Below, one piece after another: positions 31,805 through 43,559 of a stretch of 64,000 bases of DNA. This DNA comes from Molossus alvarezi (lineage: Eukaryota > Chordata > Mammalia > Chiroptera > Molossidae), in NCBI GenBank assembly GCA_037176705.1, contig CM073896.1, positions 20,658,708 to 20,722,707 on the forward strand. The letters are read 5' to 3'. The notes beneath the pieces were generated by a model. It searched no databases. It was not told the origin of the DNA and saw only the letters and a program-made list of their open reading frames with translations. The position numbers and the translations under genes are program-made. The number at the start of each line of letters is the position of its first letter. Positions within the stretch are counted from its first letter, which is position 1.

Positions 31805-33975
31805 TTTAAAATCCTCTTTGTTGAATGCAGAATGTATTACAGTTGTTCCTCATTCTTCCTCCATTGACCCCTCCTCCCCAATCCCGCCCCACTCCGGCCT
31901 TTTCCCACACTATTGTCTGTGTCCATTGGTTATGCTTATACGTTCTTAGGTTTATTTCCTCCCAGCCCTCAACCCCGTTCCCTTTGAGGTTTGTCATTCT
32001 AGCAAGAAATTTGTCCTTCTTTATCCCTTCACCTTTTTCACCCATCCCCCCAATCCCAATCCCATCTGGCAACCAACACAATGTTGTCTGTATCTTTGAA
32101 TATGTTTCTGTTCTGCCTGTTCATTTTGTTTGTAGATTCCATTGTTGATAGATATGTATTCATTGCCATTTTGTTTGTTCATATATTTTATCTTTTTTCT
32201 TCAAAAAGACCCTTCATCATTTCATATAATAAGAGTTTGGTGGTGATGACCTCCTTTAACATTTTCTTGTCTGAGAAACTCTTTATATGTCCATGGATTC
32301 TAAATGACAGCTTTGCAGGATAGAGTCATCGTGGTTGTAGGTCCTTGCTTTTCATCACTCTGAATATTTCTTGCCACTTTCTTCTGGCCTGCAAAGTTTC
32401 TTTTCAGAAATCAGCTGACAGCCTAATGGGAACTGCCTTGTAGGTAACTAGCTGCCTTTCTCTTGCTGCTTTTAAGATTCTCTCTTTGTCTTGAACCTTT
32501 TGCATTTTGATGATAATGTGTCGTGGTGTGGGCCTCTTGGGGTTCATCTTATTTGGGACTCTCTGTGCTTCCTCTACTTTTATGTCTGTTTCCTTCAACA
32601 AGGTAGGAAAGTTTTCTGCCATTATTGTTTCAAGCAGGTTTTCAATTTCTTGTTCTCGCTCTTCTCCTTTCTGAACCCCCAAGATCCAAATATTGGCATG
32701 CTTGAAGTTGTCCCAGAGGTTCTTTACTCTATCCTCATTTTTTTGGATTCTTTTTTCTGCTTGCTGTTCTGATTGGGCATTTTTTGCTTCCTTATATTCC
32801 AAATCGATGGTTTGCTTCTTGGATTTACATACTCTACTATTAAATCTGTGTAAATTATTCCTTATTTCAGCTAATGCCTCCTTCATTTCTGACTCTGCAT
32901 CCGTCATTTCTGACTGGTCCTTTTTTATTCTCTTGAGGCCCTCACTAAGTTCACTGATGTTCTCACTATGTTCCTTGAGCATCCTTGAAGGCAGTATTTG
33001 AACTCAGAATCTGTTAGTTTGCTTATCTCCATTTCGCTTAGTTCTTTTCTTGGGGTTTTGTTCTGTTCTTTCATTGGGGACCTGTTTCTTTGTCTCCTCA
33101 TTTGGGCTGCCTCCCTGAGTTTGTTTCTGTGTATTACTTAACAAGAGGTATTGGGCTTGCTGACAACAGATGCTGCTTGTTTGAAAGAATTTGGGAAAGA
33201 CCTGAAGCAGGATCCAAGACAGGCCAATCCTAAGGTTAAGCAAGTGGCAACAGCTTGAGTGGGCCTGAAAATTGGCTGGGCAGGTGGCCTCAGGTTGTCA
33301 CCTGGGCAGGGTACCAGTGTGAGCCTGGTTGCTGGAGTCCCAGATATGGTGGCTGTGTGCCACCCCAGGGAAGGGCTCACCAAAGGAACAAAGGCCTCTG
33401 ACAGCACTTTTGTCCCAGAGAAAGCCCCCTCTCCAGCCCTTGCTCCAGTCCAAACAGCTCAGTTCTTCCCTGTATGTCTCTGGTTCCCGTATCGCTGCCT
33501 CTCCTCCAAGCTTAGAGGGAGTGAATCCACTAAGTCTGTGCACCAGCCCTTTAAGGAGCTGCCTGGGGTCCAGCCTAGTCAATTTCCCTGAGCCTCAGTT
33601 CCTGCTGGTTTTTCCAGCCTGAAGTTATTGGGATTCTCTTCCTGGCACTTGAACCCTGAGCGGTGGACCAGGTGTGTGACGGGTTCCCCTCTGTCCTCAG
33701 GAAGGACCTTCCCAGCTGAGGTATCATCCTGATTTTTATCCTCCATGCTTGGATGTGTGGCCAGCCCTTTGGGCCTCCACCCCTCAAGTCTCCACCCCTC
33801 CTCCCAGTCTGGATGTGGCTGTTGCTTTAATTCCGTAGTTGTAGGACATCCATTCAGCTTGATTTCAGGTTGTTTTGAATGATGGTTGTTCTGTAGTTTA
33901 CTTGTAACTTCGATGTGGTTCTGGGAGGAAGAGATACGGCGTTTACCTACGCTGCCATCTTGACTGGATGTCCTG
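31805..33975 (-). mobile_element. HAL1-C (ORF2-less L1), right boundary of the array
   Basis: Longest ORF1 block of the three: 32,982-32,404 is open for 192 codons, covering coiled coil, RRM-like NIWILG and C-terminal RPTPRHIIIKM, with a frameshift before the N-terminus (about 33,100). The 5' UTR reaches the tip 'gcgtttacctacgctgccatcttgac' (33,938-33,963). The 3' UTR follows ORF1 directly. The left flank has the target sequence shared with HAL1-B; the right flank is unrelated DNA. Its 5' UTR keeps 'cccagagaaagcc' and 'ggcgtttacctac', where A and B share a different state. Confidence 0.85.
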
Positions 33976-34069
33976 TAATCCATCTTATTTAACAAATAAT
34001 TCGTGGTAAATCTGGGAATATAATGTTAATAATTCCTTGGGATTTACAGTAGTGAGTAAAGTGTGTTTG

Positions 34070-34250
34070 AAAACCAGCTTGTTTGTACAATGAAGATAAT
34101 CATTTCTATTTTACAGGGTAGTCATTCAATTAAATGGCATAAAGTGCCACACAATGTGTCTATGAGAATTAGACAATTCATATGTAAACTTTGCAAATCA
34201 GATTAATATCATTGCCACCTGTGTTGTTCCTGTTGTTATTCTAAATGTAT
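34070..34250 (+). repeat. MIR SINE fragment
   Basis: Decayed MIR order: 'tttgtacaatgaagataatcatttc', 'acagggtagtcattcaattaaatggcataaagtgcca', then 'taatatcattgccacctgtgttgttcctgttgttatt'. Confidence 0.5.
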
Positions 34251-34400
34251 AAGAGAGAAAAATTAGTCTTACTGAGATTTGGTGTTTCCTTAGGTTATAT
34301 ATCACATCATGCAGAAAGCCAGAATTGTACCTGGTAATTCTAAATGCCTGTCCAGTTTAGTGGCCTAGAACTTTTCTTTCTAATAATGCAAGTAATCAAA

Positions 34401-34830
34401 TGTTGTGGACCAACTAGACAGACCAGACTCAGACTCCGAACTGGGTTCAAATTAAGAGCTTTATTAGCTGCATGGCGACTGTCCCATCCTATGCAGAGAA
34501 GAGAGCAGCCCCAAGCTCAGGGGTTGGGTTGTTTATATAGTTTTCTTAGCCACTGTTAAGAAATTGGGCTAAGGGTCTGCAAGCAAGCAACCACATACAG
34601 AAGCGAATATCTGCGGTTAGCCTTTATATCTGAGGGGTAAGCAGTTCTATTTGCACAATGTAGTGGTCAGCTCCGGCTGATGCCCATCTCCTTCCCTCCT
34701 ACCTAGTTCCTGTAATCCTCTTAGGGTCCAGGGAAAGGTCTACCACGTGGGAAATTTTTAACTACAAGTTTTCACAGTGCTTTAGCTGTATCTTCTTTTG
34801 TTTTATTGTCCTATGGTCTGTCCTTCACAA
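34401..34830 (-). mobile_element. Probable solo LTR (ERV)
   Basis: Read on the minus strand, the left part gives a polyadenylation signal AATAAAG followed by 'CTCTTAATTTGAACCC...GGTCCACAACA', a typical LTR 3' end with terminal CA at 34,401. The GC content differs from the flanks. The 5' boundary is uncertain: it may extend to about 35,200, where 'tcaaa' follows a CA and repeats the 'tcaaa' left of 34,401. No internal viral sequence is adjacent. Confidence 0.45.
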
Positions 34831-35317
34831 ACTAAAGGCAGAAATTTTCAGTATTACTACTGATTTTATCTTTACTTTAGCATTATGTCATTGCTTAAAC
34901 ATACAGCAGGCTCTTAAACTAAAGGAATACATAGCCTTTCAGTTATTGCATTCTGTTCTTAAAAATATAAGTGAAGACTTTTTTTACAGTTGTTGAATTC
35001 TACTTTTGTTAGCATATAGCCTTTGTTAAATGCTCATCTCTCTCCCAGTGTAGCAGTACAGCTTTCAGCATTGTTATGATGTTAGAGTTCTCCTCTCCGT
35101 GTGGACATCTGCACTTTCATATAAATGGAAAACAGCTTTCAATACAATAAATGCAAATAACACCACACACACAAAGGAATATTGATCTGTTCGTCATTCA
35201 TCAAAAGCCAACTTGTCTGGCTGATGACATTTTTGTTATAAGGTCCTTAATAATTTCTAACAAACACATAGAAATAATGTATAATAAAGAAGCATGAACG
35301 TGTGTGATTGAGTTGGT

Positions 35318-35395
35318 ATTCATCTCTTCATTCAATACATGTATTGAACTCTTGTACTTGGCAGGCACTCTGCTTCAGGGTGGGAGAGGCAAAGA
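35318..35395 (-). repeat. L2-like fragment
   Basis: 'cattcaatacatgtattgaactcttgtacttggcaggcactctgcttcaggg' resembles the common ancient L2-type phrase ending in 'gccaggcactgtgct'. Short and diverged. Confidence 0.45.
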
Positions 35396-36014
35396 GGCCC
35401 AGGAGAACCCTGCATTAAGAAACCAAGACACAAGAAGTAGACCTCTAATTCTACCACTCACAACAGAAAAACCATTTATTTTATAAAAACCGCAAAAGAA
35501 AAATAAGACCAACAAAATCTTATTGGCTCTAATTAAGTTTTTTTAAGCAAAAACAATGTTAATGGGAAAGTGATTGGTCTCAGTTTGCTATGAATTGACA
35601 TTAGTCAGCCTAAATTACAACATGTTAATTAGACTGGAGGAGTCAAGTCCTGCATTTGCCAACAGAAAATTATGTTAGGTATTTTTAGGAGGTAACTCAA
35701 GTATGTCCAGATGCTGAAAACACATTTATATCTCAAACTAAATTTAGGCCATGATCTCCTTGCTGATTGGTGGATAGAAACCTAGGACATACTGCACCTG
35801 ATTCAGAGCTTAAATTACAAGTGAATTGGTTTTTTAAATTACAGTTTGATCGGGTTCAAAGAATATGTTCAGAATACATTAAGACTAATATAAAATATAC
35901 TAATACAACTTTCCAAGGCTTTATGAAGTGAATACTTGTTACATTTACCATAACATTAAACTACACACTTCTTAATTAAAATGGTTATTCTTGTGTAGTC
36001 TTAAAACCTGTTTT
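35396..36014. other. Unassigned AT-rich DNA
   Basis: No gene or recognisable repeat seen. Confidence 0.5.
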
Positions 36015-36311
36015 GCTCTTATTTATTTATTTATTATTATTATTTTTTAATCCTCACCCGAGGATATTTTTCCATTTTTTGTACAGATAGAGTGGGAGGG
36101 AGAGAGAGGAAGAGATAGAGAGAAACATCGATGTGAAAGGGACACATTGAGTGGCTGCCACCGCACAACCAACCAGGACGACCAACCAGGGCCAGGGACA
36201 AACTGCAACCGAAGTACGTGCCCTTAGCGGGAACCGAACCCGGGTCTCTCCCGACCGCAGGCTGACTCTCTAACCGCTGAGCCAAACCGGCCAGGGCGCT
36301 CTTATTTATTT
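36015..36311 (-). mobile_element. Ves-type SINE, long-tail subfamily
   Basis: 'taatcctcacccgaggat' tail, 'gggaaccgaacccgggtctc' and 'gagccaaaccggccaggg' head on the minus strand. Perfect 14-bp target duplication gctcttatttattt at 36,015-36,028 and 36,298-36,311. The short motif 'gaccaaccagg' is repeated at about 36,165-36,190. Confidence 0.95.
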
Positions 36312-37000
36312 TTACATTTTCTTTTATTTTGAATTTATTTTTCAATTATAGTTGATACAATATTATATTAGTTTCAGGTGTACAACATAGTGATTAGACA
36401 TTATATATGTTCTGAACTGATCACAACCACCCTAATAATCCAGTTGTCACCATACAGAGTTACAACAATACATTGACTATATTCCTTATGCTGTACTTAA
36501 CATCCCCATGACTCTTTTTGTGACTAGCAATTTGTACTTCTTTATCCTTTTCACCTTTTTTGATTGTCTACCTACCCCTCTTCCAACTGGCTACTATAAT
36601 TTTGTTCTCTGTATTGTGAGTTTGTTTTTGTTTATTTATTTTGTTTTTAGATTCCGCACATAAATGAAATCCTATGTTATTAATTTCTCTGGCTGGCGTA
36701 TTTAAAGTAGCATAATACCCCCTAGTTCCACCCATGTTGTGGCAGGTGGCAAGAAAGGGTTATACATTGGTGCAGACCCTATGAGAAAGCAGTATGGAAA
36801 TTCCTAAAAAAATTAAAACTGTAATTACCATATGACCAAGCAATTCTACTTCTGGGTATTTATCTAAAAAAAATGCAAAGATATGCCTGCACCCCTATGC
36901 TCAATGCAGCATTATTTACAATAACCAAGGTATGTAAGCTACCAAAGTGCCCATCAATAGACAAGTGGGTAAAAATGTGATACATATAAATAACGGAATA
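36312..37000. mobile_element. Twin-primed (inverted) L1 fragment
   Basis: 36,312-36,740 is L1 3' UTR in minus orientation ('ttcaggtgtacaacatagtgattagacat', 'acttctttatccttttcacc'). From about 36,745 to 37,000 the strand switches to plus: ORF2 C-terminal coding ('accatatgaccaagcaattctacttctgggtatttatc', 'tttacaataaccaagg'). A 3' end with an inverted upstream piece fits twin priming during retrotransposition; a later inversion is the alternative. Confidence 0.75.
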
Positions 37001-39017
37001 GGTTTTAGTTCTTTATCAACAAGTTTACAAATGATTCAGAATAAATGTGTTTGGGTACATCTTCCCTTTCCAGTGTTTCTTATTTGCATTGTCAAAATAT
37101 AAGATAATGTTACTTTATGTCAGTAAGAAAAGGAACTTCCCTTGTTACTGTAATGTAAATAATGGTTGTAAATCTTTTCTTTTTGATAGATACCAATGTA
37201 TAAAAATAAAGTATTTAGAATTTTTCAGAGAAAATTGTTGATAAAATAATTTTCTTTAAATAAATTATTGACGTTATGTTTTTTTATTTTTTAATTTTCA
37301 TGTGGTTGCTATGCAATTGAAATATCCACTGAATATCAACATTTTATTTCCTGGTGCTTTATAAATATTTTAAAATAGTTTTTATTACCAAGCAAATTAA
37401 TAGAGTTAATTTTACTGTAATGGAGTCTTGCTTAACATTATTTTATTATTTAATCAATGTTTTTAATAATAAAATCATGTTAATTTCATCAATAATTATT
37501 TAATCATTTCATTATTCATGATTCCTTTCTTCTTTATGATAAAAAATCAGCTCAAACTGGTTTACACAGTAATGAGATGGTATAGTCTGTAAACTTCAAG
37601 TTTCGTGTGCAGTTTGGCATTTACATTTGGGTTAAAGCAGAGGCTCAAGTAACAAGATCCAGTGAACCTCTCCTTATATGTGCTTCAGAATTCCTCTGAG
37701 TGGATTCATTTTGACGGAAGCCTCTGCCCAGGACTCCTCAGTGACTCCACCTGCATGTCACTTTTGTAGTTAACTGTTCCGAAGGAAATAAAGATTTCCT
37801 GTCTCTTTGATTCCACCCATGTTCTTTCATTATGTCTCTTTCATTTAACTTGGCTTACCCAATTTTTCCTTAACCAATAGAATTGAACAGAGGCTTATAT
37901 ATCTCTGAATGTCTGTGATTGACCAAAAAGGTTTCCTGACCCACTTTTTCAGCTGTGGGCTAGTCAACCTCACTCCAAACTCTGGAGTCACAAATGACAT
38001 TAGATTATACTTTTAGCTGCATTTGACAGATGGATATATTTATAGATATATATTTGACATACATTCATAAATAAGAAAGGTATGAAAGTGTTAGATTACC
38101 TGAAGAGGGAATTTCTGTTTGACAGGCACAAAGTGTTCACTAAAACCAACAATAAATATTTGCACCGCACCTAAACATCTAAAAAAACTTTATGATTATT
38201 AAGACTTTATAGGAATGAGGTAGTAGTGTCTAAGCTTTCCTGGCTTATTTCTGCCAACTGCTTTTCTGGATTTAAAGTTTTCTTTCCACCACTAAAATTT
38301 TTAACTTAGATGAATTTCTTCTATCATCATATTTGGAATCTTTCTCACCAATTTCCTAAAGCTAAAACTTAAAATTGCTGAAGTGGAATCATCACTTATA
38401 AAATGGATAAATGATACGCAGAGATACAAGGGCAGAGAATTAGTCATATTTTTATTATCAAAGAGATGTTACAGGAAGAACCAGGGAGCAAGCCATGCCT
38501 AGAAGCACAATCTGAGATATTGAGTGGTTGAGAAATACAGAAGAATAAGTGCCATCATTTGACAGAATTTCTCATCATGTTCCCTGCTACTAGCTTTATT
38601 ATTTTATTATTAGTCTATCATATCAATATCACTTAAAACATTATTTTCAAAAGTCTCCCCTTACCCGCCACCTGGGAAATACTTTTTAATGGAGCATAGT
38701 GACTAATCTTCCTACTCTCAAGTGTTGTCCAAAATGACATGACTAGAACTAAATGATTTCCATCTTGAAAAACTTAACCCAAACAAACAAACAAACAAAA
38801 CAAGCATAAAACTTGAAGATGCCCAGTTTGTTTTTAGGTTTGGTGTATATAATCTCCACCACATAATAAAACAAATTAAATTTTCAAGCTCAACATAACA
38901 CCAGGATTATTTCCTGTGTCTAGAAATAATAGCAAGTATTATGGACAGATGATAATTATTTTGACCAATTTCTAGACCATCATATATGCTCATTTTTAAA
39001 AAGGTGAAAGACAATTG
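37001..39017. other. Unassigned DNA
   Basis: No gene recognised. 37.54-38.0 kb is less AT-rich and may be an old unrecognised repeat. A short (AAAC)n lies at 38,782-38,803. Confidence 0.4.
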
Positions 39018-39303
39018 CCTTATTGATAATTATTTTAACTGTTTTCTTTTAATCCTCACCCGTGGATGTTTTTCCATTGATTTTGAGATAGAGTGGAAGG
39101 GAGAGAGGGAGAGAGAGAGAGAGAGAAACATCAATGTGAGAGAGACACATTGATTGGTTGCCTCCCATATTACCTAACTGAGGCTGGGGATCAATTGTAA
39201 CTGGGGCATGTAAGCTTGACCAGAATTGAACTTGGGACTCTTTGGTCCGCGGCCCTACGCTGTAACCACCTAGCCAAACCGGACAGGGCCTTGTTGATAA
39301 TTT
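39018..39303 (-). mobile_element. Ves-type SINE, long-tail subfamily
   Basis: 'taatcctcacccgtggatg' tail, GA-rich tract, 'gccaaaccggacagggcc' head on the minus strand. Target duplication ccttattgataat / ccttgttgataat. Confidence 0.9.
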
Positions 39304-39790
39304 TTGTGTTTAGTTATATCACAGCAACATTCTACATTTGAGTTAAGCAAACACAACCTTTCTTTGAAGTGAAGAAAGGACATGTGTATGTTGGGAAATG
39401 AATAAATGGAATTTTCAATTGTATTGTTTCAATAATGCCACAATTTCATTTTTTTCTCATAGCTACTGAAATACTGAGGGGAAAAAAAAAATCAATGTGT
39501 CTTTTACGATTTAATTAATTTCATAGAATTGAATTGTTCAAATTTTCTCCAGAAATCTAGCCTTTCAGGCAATAATAAAGGTAGACAGGGCTTCTGCCTC
39601 AGTTAAACTTCAAAGCTGATGTTGTTTTTCATTTTGATTTATTTTGTTCTTATCACTGACATCTGGACTGTCCATGCTAAAGGACAGAGGAGATCATCTA
39701 AACAGTGACCTATTTTAATGCACCTTCTCCAAAGCCCACTTACACAGATCAAATACAAGTTTTCATGCTTAATGGACTTTCTCAGCTTTC
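39304..39790. other. Unassigned DNA
   Basis: No gene or recognisable repeat seen. Confidence 0.4.
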
Positions 39791-39859
39791 AAATCCTATG
39801 TTATTAATTTCTCTGGCTGGCATATTTAAAGTAGCATAATACCCCCTAGTTCCACCCAT
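39791..39859. repeat. 69-bp local duplicate of 36,667-36,735
   Basis: Differs from 36,667-36,735 at one position (gcg/gca). It shares the unusual 'tggctgg(c)(g/a)tatttaaagtagcataat' variant, where L1 normally has a 'cttatttcacttagcat'-type sequence. So it is a copy of that particular locus and not an independent L1. Confidence 0.85.
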
Positions 39860-39976
39860 TTTAGTAAAATTAAATTTGTTAGTAAAATAGTTCTAGTGTT
39901 AGAAAAATAAGAAAGAAAAAGTGTCATCTGAATCTGTTTAATAGGATTTAGTCACATTTTAAAAAACATTTATTTT

Positions 39977-40158
39977 GGCCTGGCCAGTGTGGCTCAGTGG
40001 ATTGAGCATTGTCCCATGGACTGAGAGGTGTCTGGTTAAATTCCTGGCCAGGGCACATGCCTGGGTTGTGGGTTTGATCCTTAGTAGGGGGCATTTGGGT
40101 GGCAGCCGATTGATGTTTCTCATATCGATGTTTCTATCTCTTTTCTAAAAATATATAT
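39977..40158 (+). mobile_element. Ves-type bat SINE
   Basis: Head 'ggcctggccagtgtggctcag', 'ggttaaattcctggccaggg', 'atcgatgtttctatctc', then a (TA)-rich tail. Plausible flanking catttatttt / tatttattttt. Confidence 0.9.
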
Positions 40159-41284
40159 ATTTATTTTTATAGCATTGAAAGGATGAAAATAACTTTAATA
40201 AAGGAGATAAAGACTGTGCCATGAGCAATTATTTTCAGGATAAGCCTGATGCATTTCAAAGAGCAATGCATCTGGCATGATAAAATTTTAAAAAAAGTGC
40301 TTTAAGGAGCATGATTGAAATGTAGGAAATACATGGGTATTTAAACTGGATAATCCAAGTCTCTGGTTATCTAAATATGTAACACATGAGGAAACAAAAG
40401 AAATGTTAAAAATATTTCTCTCTACCCAATGAGACCCCTGCCACGAATAGAGTGGATTATCCAAAATACATATTTTTTCAAGTTTATAAGAGCTGCACTC
40501 AGGAAAAGGAAAGCAGTCATTTAGAAACAGTGACAGTCATACGCTTACACATTTTGCCCCATTTTCTCAAAAACATAACCTGATTTTAGTGCATATGAAG
40601 GGCAGGCTTGGAGAGCATAGTGACAGAGAGATTCTATCTTAATACTTTAAATTTAGCATTTCCAAAGTCTTTCCATGTTTGTCCTCTGACAGCCTGGACT
40701 TTAGTGTTCAAAAAGGCTTTTGTTAGGTTGGTAGATTGATTTCTTTTCTTTTCTTTGATCTATAAGTAGTGAAAAGTAGAGGTACACATGTATTTTAGGA
40801 GGTTTTTGAGAATAAAGAGAAACAATGTTAAACTTCCTGGCACAGGGATGGCAGCCACACTTTTCAGAAAGATTCAGAAAGCTGCTGTTGTTATGCCACT
40901 GCCATTTTGTTTAATTCCATCTTTGTTGCTCAAATGGAATTCTTCACTGATGCTATCAATAATAATTTTATTGGAAAAGAATATGTCTCCTAATGGCTAT
41001 ATATAACTGAACTGTGGCTAAACCATACCTTCTCCATTTTATTCTTTCTTAGAAGACCTTCAGATGAGTTGTTGAAATAAGAAGTCAGAAGAACCAAGGA
41101 TGCTTTGTTCTAAAAAGCCATGAATTGGCTTGATAATGAGCACTCTCATGTCAGAAGTAATTGACATTTTGGATAACTGCTGATCCCACATTTTTGGCAC
41201 AGTCAAAATATTTCTGAATTTCAGATGGCAAATTTTGGAGGTTATTATTTGCATTCTTGTGAACTATAATGTCAAACATATTCT
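40159..41284. other. Unassigned DNA
   Basis: No gene or recognisable repeat seen. Confidence 0.45.
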
Positions 41285-41570
41285 AATCCAAGGCATTTAC
41301 TTTGCTGGATTCCTTTGCCTGAGAAGTTCTTTTCCAAGATAATCACATGACTAATCTCTTTTCATTCAAATCTTAGCTGAATATCAACTAATCAGGAAGA
41401 TTTCTCTATCTTACAATTTCCCTAAAAATTATCCTCTAATAGGAGTTTAACTATATGTGCACACTCTAATAAACTGGAAAACTTAAGAAAACACTGCTAC
41501 TGAGATTTCACCAGTTTAATTAAATTATAATCTTCTAGGAGAGGGTATACATCTGTTCTTTTAAGAAGTT
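41285..41570 (+). repeat. L2 LINE 3' fragment
   Basis: The order of phrases fits the L2 3' end: 'ggattcctttgcctgagaagttcttttcc', 'cattcaaatcttagctgaatatcaactaatcaggaagatttctct', and '(t)ctaggagagggtatacatctgttctt'. Strongly diverged. Confidence 0.6.
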
Positions 41571-42347
41571 TTTTTTGGTGACATAACTTTTGCTACTAGA
41601 CTAGATAAAGTAATGTGAAGTATATTTATTCTCCTGCCTGAAACAACCAAAATAAAACAAAATGTGTGGAACAACCATTGTCAAGATAGTGAACATGAAA
41701 CAATGAAAGAGCACTAGAAACAGGAAAAAAAGTTACATAAAATCATATCATAATAAAATAATCTGAAACCAATGATAAAAAACATCTTAGAGTGACAGAA
41801 AAATACACTTTTGTGCATGAAAACAAAGAGTGACATGGTGGTAGATTTTTTTCAGTACCTAAAAGTGAGAAGATAGTGAGCATCTTGAAAGTAATGTAAG
41901 AAAAAAGGAAAAAGAAAAAGACACCTGACAACCTGTAATTATATATCTAAAATAAATATCTTTCACAAATAAAAACAAACAGATTCTTGGAGACACCCAA
42001 ATGTTGACGGAATTTATCATCATAATTTTACTATAAGGAAAAGATAAAGCAAATCTTTTAGAAAGGAAAATAATGTTAAGAAAGGGAACTTGGACCCTCA
42101 GTCCCTACCAGTACACTTCACAGATCAATGAATGTTTGATAAATGATGGATTTTATTAGGTAGGTGATTAGTTGAGTGGTTAAAAAGTTATTAAGTAAAT
42201 AATTTAGCAAGATCTCATTCAAGTAATTAGGTAAAAAAGAGATTCAGTTCTCACCTCTAATTCAGATTGGTTTATCTCCCTGGAATAATTAAAAGCATAA
42301 AAAAAAAATCTGTGGTGTGGCACTGGTTTCTTGATACAAGTATTTAA
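41571..42347. other. Unassigned AT-rich DNA
   Basis: No gene or recognisable repeat seen. Confidence 0.45.
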
Positions 42348-42349
42348 GA

Positions 42350-42602
42350 GCAGTTCCTTAGTCCTGGCCGGTTTGGCTCAGAGGTTAGAGAGTTGGCTGG
42401 AAGACCAATGAGACCTGGGTTCAATTCCAGTCAAGGGCATGTAGGATCCCCAGCCCTGGTGGTCGGGGTCGTGTAGGAGGCAACCAGTTGATGTGTCTCT
42501 CTCACTTTGATATCTCTCTCTCTCTTTCTCCCTCTCTCTTCCTCCCACTCAATGGAAATATATCCTCCAGTGAGAATTAAAAAAAAAAAAAATGCAGCTT
42601 CT
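42350..42602 (+). mobile_element. Ves-type SINE, long-tail subfamily
   Basis: Head 'tcctggccggtttggctcag', 'gggttcaattccagtcaaggg', tail 'tcctccagtgagaattaaaa'. Target duplication gcagttccttag / gcagcttcttag. Confidence 0.9.
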
Positions 42603-43559
42603 TAGAGTTAGTCTCATCATCACATAGAGTTCCACTTAAAATGTTTGAAATGAAAGCCTGTTAGAATTAGTCTACATTCTTAATGGATATTACATATTTT
42701 TTCCATAATTCAAGTAAAGAAATGCAATCTTGATTTTGCCTCAAGCAGCAGAGAGTGACCATGCCCCTCCCTACCCTGAAGAAGGCTTTGAAAAATTCCA
42801 ATTTTCATTAATCAACATTTTAAGAAAATGTCAAGTGGGTCTTTCAGTTGAAATGAAAAATATACATCCTCTTCAAATATTAGTAATTAACCAATGAAAG
42901 CATCTAGAAGAGTGGTAACTTACAAGTTTTTCTCTTTAGTTATTGACAGCATATACAAACGAAATGTCATCACATATAAAAACAATAATAATGTCAAGTT
43001 TGTCCTCTTAGGAAAGTCACAATAGATATCCGTCTTCCTTATACCTCTTACAGAGAGACTCCCTGCTTCCTCTTGACATTCAGCCTTGTTTGCTGCAGTA
43101 AACATTTACTTTAAGTGTATTCTGGGAGATATTGAACTCATTGTTATCAACATCTTCAAAATATTGTAAAAAATCTGTAATTCTATATTCTAATAAAATG
43201 CCACTTAAATATGAAAACACAATCAAAAGCAAATGCACTCAAAATACATACATTTTTTTTCTCTCGAACTCTCTCAATGTAAGAAATATAAAAAAAATTA
43301 TATAAAAATGAAAGGATTGAATAAGAAAATTATTCTTGAAGAATAAGTAGAACAAAATCAGAATACTTGTGCTATATGATTTAAAGATTTGTAAAAGCTA
43401 CAATATTGAGAATGTGATAATTTTTCAAACATAGAAAATAGATCAGTGAATCAGAATAGATTGTTCAGAAATGCAATCAAGTTTATGCTATTTGTTGATA
43501 TTTGAACAAAGTACAAGTCAATTCAGTAAATAAAAAAGACTGGAATACAGATTTTAAAA
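42603..43559. other. Unassigned AT-rich DNA
   Basis: No gene or recognisable repeat seen. Confidence 0.45.

Noticed and set aside
13722..33975. Provirus reading of the array, with HAL1s taken as LTRs
   Set aside because: The flanking repeats contain L1 5' UTR and ORF1, lack LTR signals, and the interior holds host-like exons and unrelated repeats rather than retroviral genes.
13722..33975. CRISPR-like or satellite array
   Set aside because: The repeats are ~9 kb units made of known mobile elements; no short regularly spaced repeats occur.
13676..33990. Target duplication between the outer edges of HAL1-A and HAL1-C (catcttaattctaaac / catcttatttaac)
   Set aside because: Needs two or three indels and does not abut the HAL1-C 5' tip, so it is too weak to claim; kept only as a hint.
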